Shown here: one piece after another, positions 58,601-62,045 of the stretch | Layout of the letters: each line of letters opens with the position of its first letter | Numbering within the stretch: the stretch's first letter is position 1 | Source of the DNA: Ditylenchus dipsaci | Taxonomy: Eukaryota > Nematoda > Chromadorea > Rhabditida > Anguinidae | Direction of reading: 5' to 3' | NCBI GenBank assembly: GCA_004194705.1 | Contig: SADC01000840.1 | Span: forward strand, 1-64,000 | Length of the DNA: 64,000 nt | Program-made: the position numbers and the translations under genes | Notes under the pieces: model-generated | What the model saw: only the letters and a program-made list of their open reading frames with translations | The model's database searches: none | Told to the model about the DNA's origin: nothing

Positions 58601-59769
58601 AAAAAATAAAGCCTGAGTGGCAAAAACAGAACATAGGGCAGAACGCCAAAAATGTCACACAAGTGGCCAAACGCACCGACGCCGTTTGAATAGCCGTATT
58701 TTTTCGCTCTGAATTTTTATCTGTCGATTTCCTTTTCTCAGATCTGGCCCGATTTCGAATTAAAAGTCCTGCACAGGCTGCCAAAAACTTTAAAAGTTTT
58801 TATTCAAATTTCATTTCTCCCAAGATACACCTACAGTCAACCCTCTATAAACCGGCATCCTTTGGGACCGGGCTTGGGGTGTCGGTTGGTCGGGGGTCAT
58901 TTTGTTTAAAGTTTTTTGCCAACCATATCAAGCTTTTTCAGAGCTCTGGTTTATCGGGGGCTGACTGTATTGAATTCTAAGCTATAATAAAAGAAATTTG
59001 CTGATTTTTTCAAAATTTTCTATTCTAGTTTTCCATTTTCAGTTCTACCCACTCCACATTGAGCTCTTCGGTGGAAGACTCTGAACTTCCAGAAAGCCGT
59101 CCACTGAGTCAGGATAAAAGCAGCCCAGACACTCCTAGACCAGCTCCTGACCAAATAGAAGACATTGACAGTGCTACCCCCCAAGATGACGATATCTATA
59201 ATGGCTTGGACGTGCACTCCTCTGATGAGGAGCATGACCACGAAAACAACTTTGAGCAAATGAACAAAGTTTATGATGAGTTGGAAAGTAGACGGAAGCG
59301 AGAAGAATCCACCAATTTGATTACTGCTACCTCAACAGCCAAACTAGAAGAAGATGACAGTGTCAACCAAAACAGTATTCACAGCCAAGTTAGCCAATCT
59401 TCCATGGAGACAATCAAAGAGGTGCCGCCAGAAGATTGGGGCAACATGGCGTGCAGAGAGGATGGGTGTTGCATTTTGCCTACTAGAGATTCGGCGCCGT
59501 TGGAAAAGGCTGAGAGCATCAAAGATGACAAAAGTGGTTCTCAGACGTCAATTGCATCTGCCCCACATAATGGGCAGGACTCTCCATCACACAGAAGTGA
59601 GGAGGGAGACGAGGGGAAGATGGATAATGGAATATTGTTAAATAGTGAAGACAAATTAGACAAATGCCCAGTAGGAAATATTGAAAATGTTTATGAAAGC
59701 GAGTTTATGTTGCCACAATCATCCAGTAGCAGAAAAATCCTCTCGCAACATCACAACAATGCTATACAG
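25563..59769 (+). CDS. FHA-domain coiled-coil protein, about 20 exons over 34 kb (3' end not reached)
   Basis: Exons: 25563-25661, 34004-34070, 34294-34616, 35215-35408, 35464-35557, 36042-36271, 36328-36555, 36610-36662, 36771-36868, 36916-37000, 37044-37102, 37149-37197, 45586-45699, 45754-45928, 45976-46019, 54543-54744, 54804-54950, 55003-55296, 55339-55498 and 59043-59769. From exon 2 on, every junction keeps phase except around 35464-35557, which needs one extra base. The protein starts with a split FHA phosphothreonine-binding domain, followed by coiled coils and an acidic tail. Architecture resembles FHAD1-like or CEP170-like cytoskeletal/centrosomal FHA proteins, but I see no diagnostic similarity outside the FHA part. 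The exon 1 to exon 2 junction is not phase-compatible as read (0 versus 1 or 2), so an exon is missing or a base is wrong. Confidence 0.75.
26310..26490. repeat. AGCACTAATTTAGTGCT palindromic array
   Basis: At least eight AGTGCT/AGCACT words in 180 bp, forming nested short palindromes; probably the body of a miniature element. Confidence 0.6.
26508..27205. mobile_element. Foldback with CTACTTGGATATACCCCCCC ends carrying module copy e
   Basis: Left end CCTACTTGGATATACC followed by a run of C; right end a run of G followed by GGTATATCCAAGTAG. Arms also share AAATCAACTTTTTT and CCTATATCGACCTAAAATGG-type segments. A related element lies at 46410-47045 inside the MULE. Confidence 0.75.
26681..26956 (+). 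repeat. Dual-splice-donor hairpin module, copy e (long form)
   Basis: Contains ATGTCTAAG|GTAAGTGAG, the perfect GC stem AGCCCCCTGCGCCCCC-TTCG-GGGGGCGCAGGGGGCT, and the opposite-strand donor within CATACCTTAGAC. The final hairpins and GGTAGGCCCCAG are intact. Confidence 0.85.
27325..27446. mobile_element. Truncated C-tract miniature element
   Basis: Begins GGCGCTACTATAGAATACC plus a run of C, then matches the elements at 57985-58235 and 60537-60775 through CTACCCTTGCAAACAACAAG and GTAGGCCAGCGTACGG. It is cut off at 27446 where the TATA-bearing direct repeat begins. Confidence 0.7.
27447..27667 (+). promoter_or_regulatory. TATA-containing direct repeat, copy 1
   Basis: CCCCTACTACTAAAGG, a GTCTGTCTGTC run, GTGTCCGGACAC, then GGGGTATATAAGC (TATA at 27562-27569) and an initiator-like TCAGTC about 20 bp downstream. 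The same unit returns at 29216-29424. TATA plus initiator spacing suggests a polymerase II start. Whether the two copies act as long terminal repeats of a non-autonomous retroelement is an inference. Confidence 0.5.
27640..28405. repeat. Minisatellite of GGTTGAATCAATTCAGCT-type units
   Basis: About 750 bp of 13-18 bp units built from TTGAAT, TGGATCAGTCCAATTG, TGATCCATCTGG and TGATTCAGCTGG, each partly self-complementary. A shorter array of the same units follows promoter copy 2 (29390-29610). Confidence 0.85.
28513..29110. repeat. 72-bp satellite, about eight units
   Basis: Regular 72-bp units (for example GGGGCTGCAAGACTC at 28595 and 28667). As 72 is a multiple of three and the unit lacks stops, three + strand frames stay open, giving a 290-residue frame with a 24-residue repeat. 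I treat that as a consequence of the satellite, not as a protein. Palindromes AGGAGCGCGAAGCGCTCCT (28429) and GGCGCGCGGAGCGCGCC (29181) flank the array. Confidence 0.85.
29216..29424 (+). promoter_or_regulatory. TATA-containing direct repeat, copy 2
   Basis: Same order as copy 1 with TATATAAG at 29320-29327 and an initiator-like TCAGTC downstream. Together with copy 1 it encloses 1.5 kb of minisatellite and 72-bp satellite. Confidence 0.5.
29640..29994. other. No recognisable gene
   Basis: AT-rich sequence within the first large FHA-gene intron. No convincing splice pair or open frame was seen. Confidence 0.35.
29995..30190. repeat. TTACCATGGTAA palindromic array
   Basis: About ten TTACCATGG or CCATGGTAA words in 190 bp, many of them perfect 12-bp palindromes. 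Confidence 0.7.
30235..30440. repeat. CGTTATAAGGACACT tandem array
   Basis: Seven or more words of (CGT/GA)TATAAGGAC type. The same theme appears at 32993-33083 with TCCTTATAACGAGTTTTGAC at its end, so this is one half of a family with AAAACTCGTTATAAGGA termini. Confidence 0.6.
30730..30945. mobile_element. Partial pogo-like miniature element
   Basis: Right end GGCCGTTATATAGAGGTTTGACTGTA, with inner segments AACGATCGGCAAATCGGAAT and GTGTCGGACCC shared with the complete copies at 59827-60234 and around 46080-52954. The left end is missing or rearranged. Confidence 0.6.
30954..32988 (-). mobile_element. Internal-deletion derivative of the OTU-MULE, 8-bp target duplication
   Basis: The element (30962-32980) ends GGGTACAAGCCG / CGGCTTGTACCC and is flanked by direct CATTTTGA repeats at 30954-30961 and 32981-32988. 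Long inverted termini (about 450 bp) hold two array types: GATCGCCAGTCAAACTT-like units outermost, then TAAATTCGCCGACAG units. Between them is one shortened - strand gene. The 8-9 bp duplication and long inverted termini fit Mutator-like elements. Confidence 0.85.
31901..32379 (-). pseudogene. FLYWCH zinc finger joined to the OTU C-terminus by internal deletion
   Basis: From ATG at 32379 the - strand encodes MAKYELLKSEKNK and then a FLYWCH-type finger: YLYWQVKPRGERTYWC, later CPGRMAMTG. FLYWCH fingers sit at the N-terminus of many animal MULE transposases. Right after TG the sequence switches to the last part of the OTU-MULE copy at 15.5 kb (GYYS...), with about 10 bp shared at the joint (GGCTATTACTC). 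Compared with that copy, one extra C at about 32192 shifts the frame and gives an early stop. Past the shift, the terminal OTU exons with the KHFDVVE histidine motif are still well conserved. Confidence 0.75.
33335..33490. repeat. TTTTACACCGCCAAAT tandem array
   Basis: Six or seven units of TTTTACACCGCCAAAT type, interrupted twice by AAATTTTGAG. This is probably a subterminal array of a degraded element. Confidence 0.65.
34004..35557 (+). CDS. FHA gene exons 2-5: rest of the FHA domain and linker
   Basis: Exon 2 (34004-34070; the acceptor could also be at 34019) encodes SSEGISALKVKLLWFDRK, which aligns with the middle FHA strands, although the usual histidine is replaced. Exon 3 (34294-34616) carries a 100-residue Ala/Glu/Gln-rich insertion and ends in NYGWFCCIEAG. 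Exon 4 (35215-35408) gives MLELRPADTLRFG, the closing FHA motif. Exon 5 (35464-35557) reads SSFEQKR, then needs one extra base in AGAGGTTTGAT to continue as FDRQIWDSPDGIVLPVV. The same one base also restores the phase into exon 6. The exon 3-4 intron would be about 75 nt without the element lodged in it. Confidence 0.7.
34644..35168. mobile_element. Miniature element with GCGGAC arrays in an FHA-gene intron
   Basis: Termini GGCGTGGCGACATTTGCGG / TGCAAATGTCGCCACGCC. The body is dense (A/T)TTGCGG(C/A)C and GTCCGCAAATGTC words in inverted halves. It belongs to the same general family as 53175-54108. No clean target duplication was found. Confidence 0.8.
35584..35769. mobile_element. hAT-type miniature element with GCTCCG/GCTCTG interior
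   Basis: The element (35592-35761) begins CAGTGATGTATTTTT and ends TATACATCACTA, flanked by direct GACGCAAC repeats (35584-35591, 35762-35769). The interior is inverted blocks of GCTCCGGCTCTGGCTCT-type hexamers. It sits in the FHA-gene intron between exons 5 and 6. Confidence 0.9.
36042..37197 (+). CDS. FHA gene exons 6-12: Ser-rich linker and coiled coil
   Basis: Seven exons with introns of 56, 54, 108, 47, 43 and 46 nt join in phase. Residues run from a Ser/Asn-rich linker (ESLGNALPSLHQQ) into a heptad-rich coiled coil (LLQRVIRLQAEIQRRDAEIA), then through the 53-nt exon AYLDGNTNQKEEAKINIK to a folded-looking helical part (NPDFTELICSTFFKVCYEEL, IFSETIKALQEPF, EEAQLGQTDKDQLYTQFDKF). The apparent stop after TDK is removed by the GATAA|GTAAAA donor at 37102/37103, since the next exon continues in phase. 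Confidence 0.8.
36672..36757. mobile_element. Tiny inverted-repeat element in an FHA-gene intron
   Basis: TTTCGGCCCTATCCAACAAA and TTTGTTGGATAGGGCC form a stem inside the 108-nt intron between exons 8 and 9, accounting for its excess length over the 42-59 nt norm. Confidence 0.7.
37568..37812. mobile_element. Miniature element of the CCGTATTTCCTCTAATAG family
   Basis: Left end CGTATTTCCTCTAATAGTGG, right end CTATACAGGATATACGG. A cleaner copy lies at 40397-40630; ends also occur near 45570 and 54510. Confidence 0.55.
37942..38452. mobile_element. hAT-type miniature element with GTACGA hexamer interior
   Basis: The element (37950-38444) ends CAGTGTTTGGAC / GTCCAAACACTG, flanked by direct ACTGTATG repeats at 37942-37949 and 38445-38452. 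Two inverted blocks of TACGAGTACGAAGTACGAG-type repeats surround a 150-bp unique AT-rich core. Confidence 0.9.
38636..39102 (-). CDS. Small Ala/Pro-rich tail-anchored membrane protein, function unknown
   Basis: Three - strand exons in phase: 39102-39045, 38993-38794 and 38740-38636, with introns of 51 and 53 nt. The product is 120 residues: a Lys-rich start (MPEKSKDKPKKETLTAPNS), about 65 residues dominated by Ala, Pro, Thr and Val, an acidic/Ser spacer (DEQQYEGQSSSS) and a C-terminal hydrophobic segment NILLCALICGFILV followed by RSNNF and the stop. One membrane segment at the very end indicates a tail-anchored or short type I topology. It lies antisense inside the 8.4-kb FHA-gene intron 12. 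The frame is open a little upstream of the chosen ATG. No family was recognised. Confidence 0.6.
40397..40630. mobile_element. Miniature element, TA-flanked, CCGTATTTCCTCTAATAG ends
   Basis: Begins CCGTATTTCCTCTAATAGAA and ends CTATAGAGGTAATACGG between TA dinucleotides. A TA duplication fits Tc1/mariner-type mobilisation. Confidence 0.65.
40679..40942 (+). pseudogene. Possible exon remnant in the 1.6-kb element
   Basis: An 87-codon open frame includes VQLIERCAVCFGGGTHFHRD and a hydrophobic DILVVGILL, ending SSNKLE. It has no close partner elsewhere in the window and no recognised domain. It could be a captured gene fragment or chance. Confidence 0.2.
41825..41925. repeat. CCAGGTGGT-type minisatellite
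   Basis: Four or five degenerate 22-24 bp units around CCAGGTGGTGCTG. Related tracts lie at 42290-42450 and 43560-44170. Confidence 0.5.
41943..42067. mobile_element. Short inverted element related to pogo-like ends
   Basis: CAGTCGTGTCTCGATACAAC and GTTATATCGAGACTTGACTA form imperfect termini about 125 bp apart, with GCGTTATA-type inner words. Confidence 0.6.
42290..42450. repeat. TCCAGGCGATTGG-type minisatellite
   Basis: About six degenerate units of roughly 24 bp (CTCCAGGCGACTGGAGTAG, CATTCAGGCGTTTGGGG and similar). Confidence 0.5.
43490..44170. repeat. Minisatellite of CCTATCCTGGTGGTTCGGG-type units
   Basis: About 25 degenerate 21-24 bp units carrying TTCGGGCCCTAT and CCTGGTGGT. Long open frames on both strands come from the periodicity. 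Confidence 0.8.
44361..44925. mobile_element. Inverted element with GATGTCGAAGTCG hexamer blocks
   Basis: Ends GCTCACAATGAGATG / CATCTCATTGTGAGC. Inside, blocks of GTCGAAGTCGGATGTC and GAAGTAGGAAGTAGG repeats are inverted about a unique core. The design is similar to the hAT-type miniature elements, but no clean 8-bp duplication was found. Confidence 0.7.
44926..45585. other. Repeat-rich intron tail
   Basis: Three direct AACTTCGGTATACACACCCC units at about 45147-45209, a CTTGGGGGACCAAGGCAA word at 45221, and the right end of a CCGTATTTCCTCTAATAG-family element (reverse complement near 45553-45572). No gene on either strand. Confidence 0.45.
45586..46019 (+). CDS. FHA gene exons 13-15: helical segment entering a coiled coil
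   Basis: Exons 45586-45699, 45754-45928 and 45976-46019 (introns 54 and 47 nt) join in phase. They encode SKAFDAFLPILKDSASIA, CNVFSQWSREFGDQL, WELMAYKADDLQTRFREW and a charged helix running into AEYLSEKSKADTKI, which continues in phase into the next exon 8.5 kb away (AKLEKQLQSSSARIQEI) as one coiled coil. Confidence 0.8.
46410..47045. mobile_element. C-tract foldback inside the MULE, carrying module copy f
   Basis: Ends GGCGCTACTTGCATATACTT plus a run of C, and a run of G plus GTATATGCAAGTAGCGTC. Inner arms share CCCTATATCGACCTAAAAT with the element at 26508-27205. Confidence 0.75.
46657..46872 (-). repeat. Dual-splice-donor hairpin module, copy f (central deletion)
   Basis: Reverse orientation. 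The GCCTACCGCATAAATAAACT part, both short hairpins and the + strand donor AAG|GTATGT are present. The GC-rich centre is cut at CCCCTGCGCCCCTGAATTCC and the GTAAGT donor side is lost, but the distal GGAGCTAGGC-type segment remains. Confidence 0.75.
48228..48292. mobile_element. Tiny inverted element in a MULE-gene intron
   Basis: GCAGTCGAACCACGATATAA and GGCATTTTATCGAGTTTCGA form termini of a 65-bp element inside a - strand intron, related to the pogo-like ends. Confidence 0.6.
48971..52206 (+). mobile_element. 3.23-kb Chapaev-like (CMC superfamily) transposon, 4-bp duplication ACAG
   Basis: Inverted ends CACGGCCCTTCAAAAACTGC (48975) and GCAGTTTTTGAGGGGCCGTG (52202) match over at least 33 bp with one mismatch. 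They are flanked by ACAG at 48971-48974 and 52203-52206. The CAC terminus and 4-bp duplication agree with the Chapaev branch of the CACTA/Mirage/Chapaev superfamily. Removing the insert and one ACAG restores the MULE reading frame, which confirms the borders. Confidence 0.85.
49597..52053 (+). pseudogene. Chapaev-like (CMC) transposase, frame-broken
   Basis: Several + strand exons encode, in order: a basic N-terminal part (MRTRNSSYERAKEQYRDQ; then AILSAKRKQAIAARW), QVDSTSVVISQLNRDKEVLL, a region around DEVITFFRGKDGQLPSFEK, VLEYRLLRLHKTGKFDFGGK, TGDLKFVDTVYGHLG followed by HPCPIC, and a C-terminal part with PVTPKCHILRQHV and GLLSEQSIEALHCKVNGDEM. An aspartate in a GD.K segment closely followed by a CP.C zinc-type motif, with a later glutamate near the C-terminus, is the pattern of CMC-superfamily DDE transposases. 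The frame is broken near 50640 and some junctions would need introns under 40 nt, so this copy is probably inactive or carries base errors. Confidence 0.6.
53166..54117. mobile_element. Mutator-like miniature element, 9-bp duplication AATATAAGA
   Basis: The element (53175-54108) ends GGTTGGTCAGAGTTG / CAATTCTGGCCAACCC and is flanked by direct AATATAAGA repeats (53166-53174, 54109-54117). Arrays of TTTGCGGAC and GTCCGCAAA words fill both ends. The 9-bp duplication fits MULEs. Confidence 0.85.
53554..54052. mobile_element. hAT-type element nested in the GCGGAC element, 8-bp duplication GTCCGCAA
   Basis: The element (53562-54044) ends TAGAGTTGGG / CCCAACTCTA and is flanked by direct GTCCGCAA repeats, which are themselves part of the host element's array. 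Inner arms include TTACCGGTCATAAT / ATTATGACCGGTAA. Confidence 0.85.
54543..55498 (+). CDS. FHA gene exons 16-19: coiled coil into acidic disordered region
   Basis: Exons 54543-54744, 54804-54950, 55003-55296 and 55339-55498 (introns 59, 52 and 42 nt) are phase-consistent. They encode the rest of the coiled coil (KVLNVELQKTVEQLREKL), then Ser/Glu/Pro-rich text (PGKISVSSDTIDPTEEYTEV, RRLSLDKLSGPSNVVAVE, SSYDNELNNPPDSHPPSRR), EEFYRDLQLGVQALSF and a run EEEEEEGR. Many S-P, S-x-x-E and R-x-x-S positions are plausible phosphorylation sites. The last exon ends at a GTTGGT donor only 12 nt before a 3.2-kb element. Confidence 0.8.
57450..58345. mobile_element. Nested element with TAAATTCGCCAACAG arrays at both ends
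   Basis: Left array AAATTCGCCAACAGGTAAA (57450-57495), right array GTTGGCGAATTTACC (58252-58345). The word is one base off the OTU-MULE array TAAATTCGCCGACAG, so the elements are probably related. Between them lie a SINE-like fragment (57505-57605), unique sequence and a C-tract element. Confidence 0.65.
57985..58235. mobile_element. C-tract miniature element (CTAGTAGCGAATACC ends), copy 1
   Basis: Ends CTAGTAGCGAATACC with a run of C, and a run of G with GGTATTCGCTACTAGCGCC. It is the inverted-orientation match of 60537-60775, sharing TTTACTTAAGTTTTAGAAGG and CTACCCTTGCAAACAACAAG (as complements). Confidence 0.8.
58345..58590. repeat. GGATGCTG/GAGGCTG degenerate repeat block
   Basis: Words such as GGATGCTGTTTG, GAGGCTGACTGCGG and TCCTCATTGTG recur about ten times, with inverted copies (CAGCATCCTCA) at the left end. 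The layout resembles the hexamer-filled miniature elements, but borders are unclear. Confidence 0.5.
58834..58967. mobile_element. Pogo-like miniature element, TA duplication
   Basis: CAGTCAACCCTCTATAAACC / GGTTTATCGGGGGCTGACTG, 134 bp, flanked by TA (58832-58833, 58968-58969). Confidence 0.8.
59043..59769 (+). CDS. FHA gene exon 20: long acidic disordered region (last exon seen)
   Basis: A 727-nt exon entered through TTTTCAG at 59042 in the phase left by exon 19. It encodes 242 residues rich in Glu, Asp, Ser and Gln, including SSSVEDSELPESRPLSQ, NGLDVHSSDEEHDHENNFEQ, a helical MNKVYDELESRRKREES and a Cys-containing MACREDGCCILP. There is no folded domain I recognise. It ends at CAG|GTTAGG (59769/59770). 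Reading on would enter a miniature element, so the splice donor is preferred. No following exon was found up to 64,000, so the gene probably continues outside the window. Confidence 0.8.
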
Positions 59770-59826
59770 GTTAGGAAACAGGGTAATTTATGGCTCGTTC
59801 AAGAACCCAGAGTCAGAGTTGAAATA

Positions 59827-60234
59827 CAGTCAAACCTCGATACAGTGGCCCTCACCTCAAGTTCGTTCCCACCTAGGGTCCGACACTTTTTTCAACCCGA
59901 TTTTTGAAATAATTTATGGATTATGTTTTGACAGTCTGGTCGCAAATATCGTAAGGATTCCAATTTTGCCGATCGTTTTTCTATAACTAAATGGTTTTTG
60001 CATTTAAAAAGCAAAACCTCGATATAGTGGCCGTCTAATTTTTTTAAGGGGGCCACTATATCGAGGTTTTGCTTTTTTAATGCAAACACTTTTTAGTTAT
60101 TAAAGAACGATCGGAAAAATCGGAATTCTTACGATATTTGCGACCAGACTGTCAAAAGAGAATCGATAAATTATTTCAAAAAAAAAAGGTGGGAACGAAC
60201 TTAAGGTGGGGGCCACTGTATCGAGGTTTGACTG
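59827..60234. mobile_element. Pogo-like miniature element, intact copy, with a smaller copy inside
   Basis: Ends CAGTCAAACCTCGATACAGT / ACTGTATCGAGGTTTGACTG between TA dinucleotides. A short inverted element (CAAAACCTCGATATAGTGGC ... GAGGTTTTG, about 60006-60073) sits in its middle. Confidence 0.85.
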
Positions 60235-60536
60235 TATTCGTGAACACAGTTCACTCTAACGAGTTCACGAAGTCAGAGTTTGAGTAATTCTGATTGATGG
60301 ACATCTTTTATGCCCAAATTACTCTACAGGGTGTTTTTTTAATCAAATTTGTTTTAGTCTGTAATTTTTTTTTCATTAACCAGCCATATTGGGCCGTTAA
60401 AAGATCATACTTATTGATGCAAATGAGAATTTAGTACTACGAACTCAGTAGTCGTGTGTATACTTGGGCGCGATTTGAGATAATTATCCCATTTTCGGAC
60501 ATCTGAATCTCCATTCACCGCAAAAATAGCATTTTT
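60235..60536. other. No recognisable gene
   Basis: AT-rich sequence; TGAACACAGTTCACTCTAAC and a short GTTCACGA word form a weak palindrome at 60240-60270. Confidence 0.35.
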
Positions 60537-60775
60537 CGGCGCTAGTAGCGAATACCCCCCCCCAAGCATCCGACCTTTAAAAACTGCTGTAACTACCCTT
60601 GCAAACAACAAGTTTAGGCTTAGCCCTTAGGCTTGGGGTAGGCCAGCGTACGGAAGTTGTGACTAATAAATGTCTTACGCACTTTTTCTGGGGCCTGGGA
60701 CATGTATTTCGGTACTCTTTACTTAAGTTTTAGAAGGGAAAATTTAGGGGGGGGGGTTATTCGCTACTAGCGTCC
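60537..60775. mobile_element. C-tract miniature element, copy 2
   Basis: Ends GGCGCTAGTAGCGAATACC plus C-run, and G-run plus TATTCGCTACTAGCG. About 240 bp, near-identical to copy 1 in inverted orientation. Confidence 0.85.
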
Positions 60776-60807
60776 ATTTTTCGTAAAAACGTAAAAAGTA
60801 GACATGG

Positions 60808-61048
60808 GTTTTTACTAGGGTTGTGAAATAGAAATTTTTCCGGAAAACTTTCCGGACAGAAAAAACGCGGAAAGTTTTCCATAGACAGAAATTAGAATTT
60901 ACTAGTAGCTGTAGAGTTATACAAAAAATTAGTTTTCGAATATAATGTGTGTGACCTCTCGCGAATTTTTGTCCATTTTTGTCCGAATCTGTCCAGAAAT
61001 CTTTCCGATTCTTTTCTGTCCGGACAGTTTCACAACCCTAGTTTTTAC
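60808..61048. mobile_element. hAT-type miniature element with TTTCCGGA interior
   Basis: The element (60816-61040) ends TAGGGTTGTGAAA / TTTCACAACCCTA, flanked by direct GTTTTTAC repeats (60808-60815, 61041-61048). TTTCCGGA/TCCGGAC/GTCC words recur inside. Confidence 0.85.
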
Positions 61049-61508
61049 CCACCACTTTCTTCTAAAAAATGCAAATAAAAATAGGAGTTACTCATCAAAA
61101 AAGGCAATTAATTTTTTGGACTAAAAAAACAACAGGGGAGGGGACCAAGGCAGTTTTTTTGAATTTCAAGCAATGTTTGCTATTTACGTTTTTACGAAAA
61201 ATGCTATTTTTGTGGTGAATGTAGATTCAGATGTCCACAATGGGATAATTATCTTAAATCCTCAAATATGGTCGTGTGCATGTTTCAAAGTGTTCAACAC
61301 TAGAACGGCGGATTGTACTAAAGGGCATTAGGTGAATTCATCGACAGGTGAATTCATAGACAAATTGGCGTTTTGTTTAATAGCCTTTTGTTCCTACCTG
61401 TCTTGATTCAAAATGTTTTTCTATAATCCAACACTAGTTGTACTGTATAATTCATTCACCAACCAAACCAACTGGTCATCCACTTAGTCTAAATTTTTCA
61501 CTCTTTCA

Positions 61509-61708
61509 GTGCCCGGTTGCATTAAAAAAATCGGTCCGATTTTCGGACCGATTATAGGTTCGAAAATCGCCCGATTTTAAAATTTCAATTATTTGCGTTT
61601 CCAGAGGTTTTCAGTTTGGCATCGTATTCAGGACACGATTTTACGATTTTTTCATATTTTCAGAAAAATCGGTCCGATTTAAAAACCAGATCTTTATGCA
61701 ACAGGGCA
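61509..61708. mobile_element. Inverted element with TCGGTCCGATTT words
   Basis: Ends TGCCCGGTTGCATTAAA / TTTATGCAACAGGGCA. ATCGGTCCGATTT and TTCGGACCGATT recur inside. No clean target duplication was found. Confidence 0.65.
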
Positions 61709-61719
61709 CAGGTTCCATA

Positions 61720-62040
61720 ACTTGTTTTTGTACTAACTCGAGCATTATAAAAAATGTAGTTTCTTTATGCGGTAGGCCCCAGCTAACAAAAATTTGTTTG
61801 AATTCCATCTTTTTTGGTTTTTTTAAGAGATATAGGTACCCTTTTTGGTTTAATTACCTTGAGGGACCAAGGCAATTGGTCAACCTTTGGTAACCAATTT
61901 TGTTTTGAGAACTTCACTTTTCAGTGCGGAAATTGTTAGGAAACAACTTTTCTTCGTTTCTGGCGTATAAAAATCACTTGGGAGACGTTTAAACCCTATT
62001 TATAGTTAACCAAAAAAGCCCCCCTCCCAGTGCACAAGTG
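61720..62040. other. No gene; fragment of the donor module
   Basis: TTTATGCGGTAGGCCCCAG at 61764-61782 matches the distal end of the dual-donor module without the rest. CCTTGAGGGACCAAGGCAA lies at 61858-61876. Confidence 0.45.
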
Positions 62041-62045
62041 CCCCA

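Larger units (their letters stand above)
55503..58691. mobile_element. 3.17-kb inverted-terminal-repeat element, 8-bp duplication GTTTGAAT
   Basis: The element (55511-58683) is flanked by GTTTGAAT at 55503-55510 and 58684-58691. Its ends share GGCGTTTGGCCACTTGTGTG-type text followed by GGCGTTCTGCCCTAT, as in the element at 39880-41460. Inside are a TCGGCCAAAATCTGCTC array (55737-55830, inverted echo 56660-56745), a CCAGGTGGT tract, the element pair at 57450-58345 and a GGATGCTG-type repeat block. No transposase is recognised. Confidence 0.8.
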
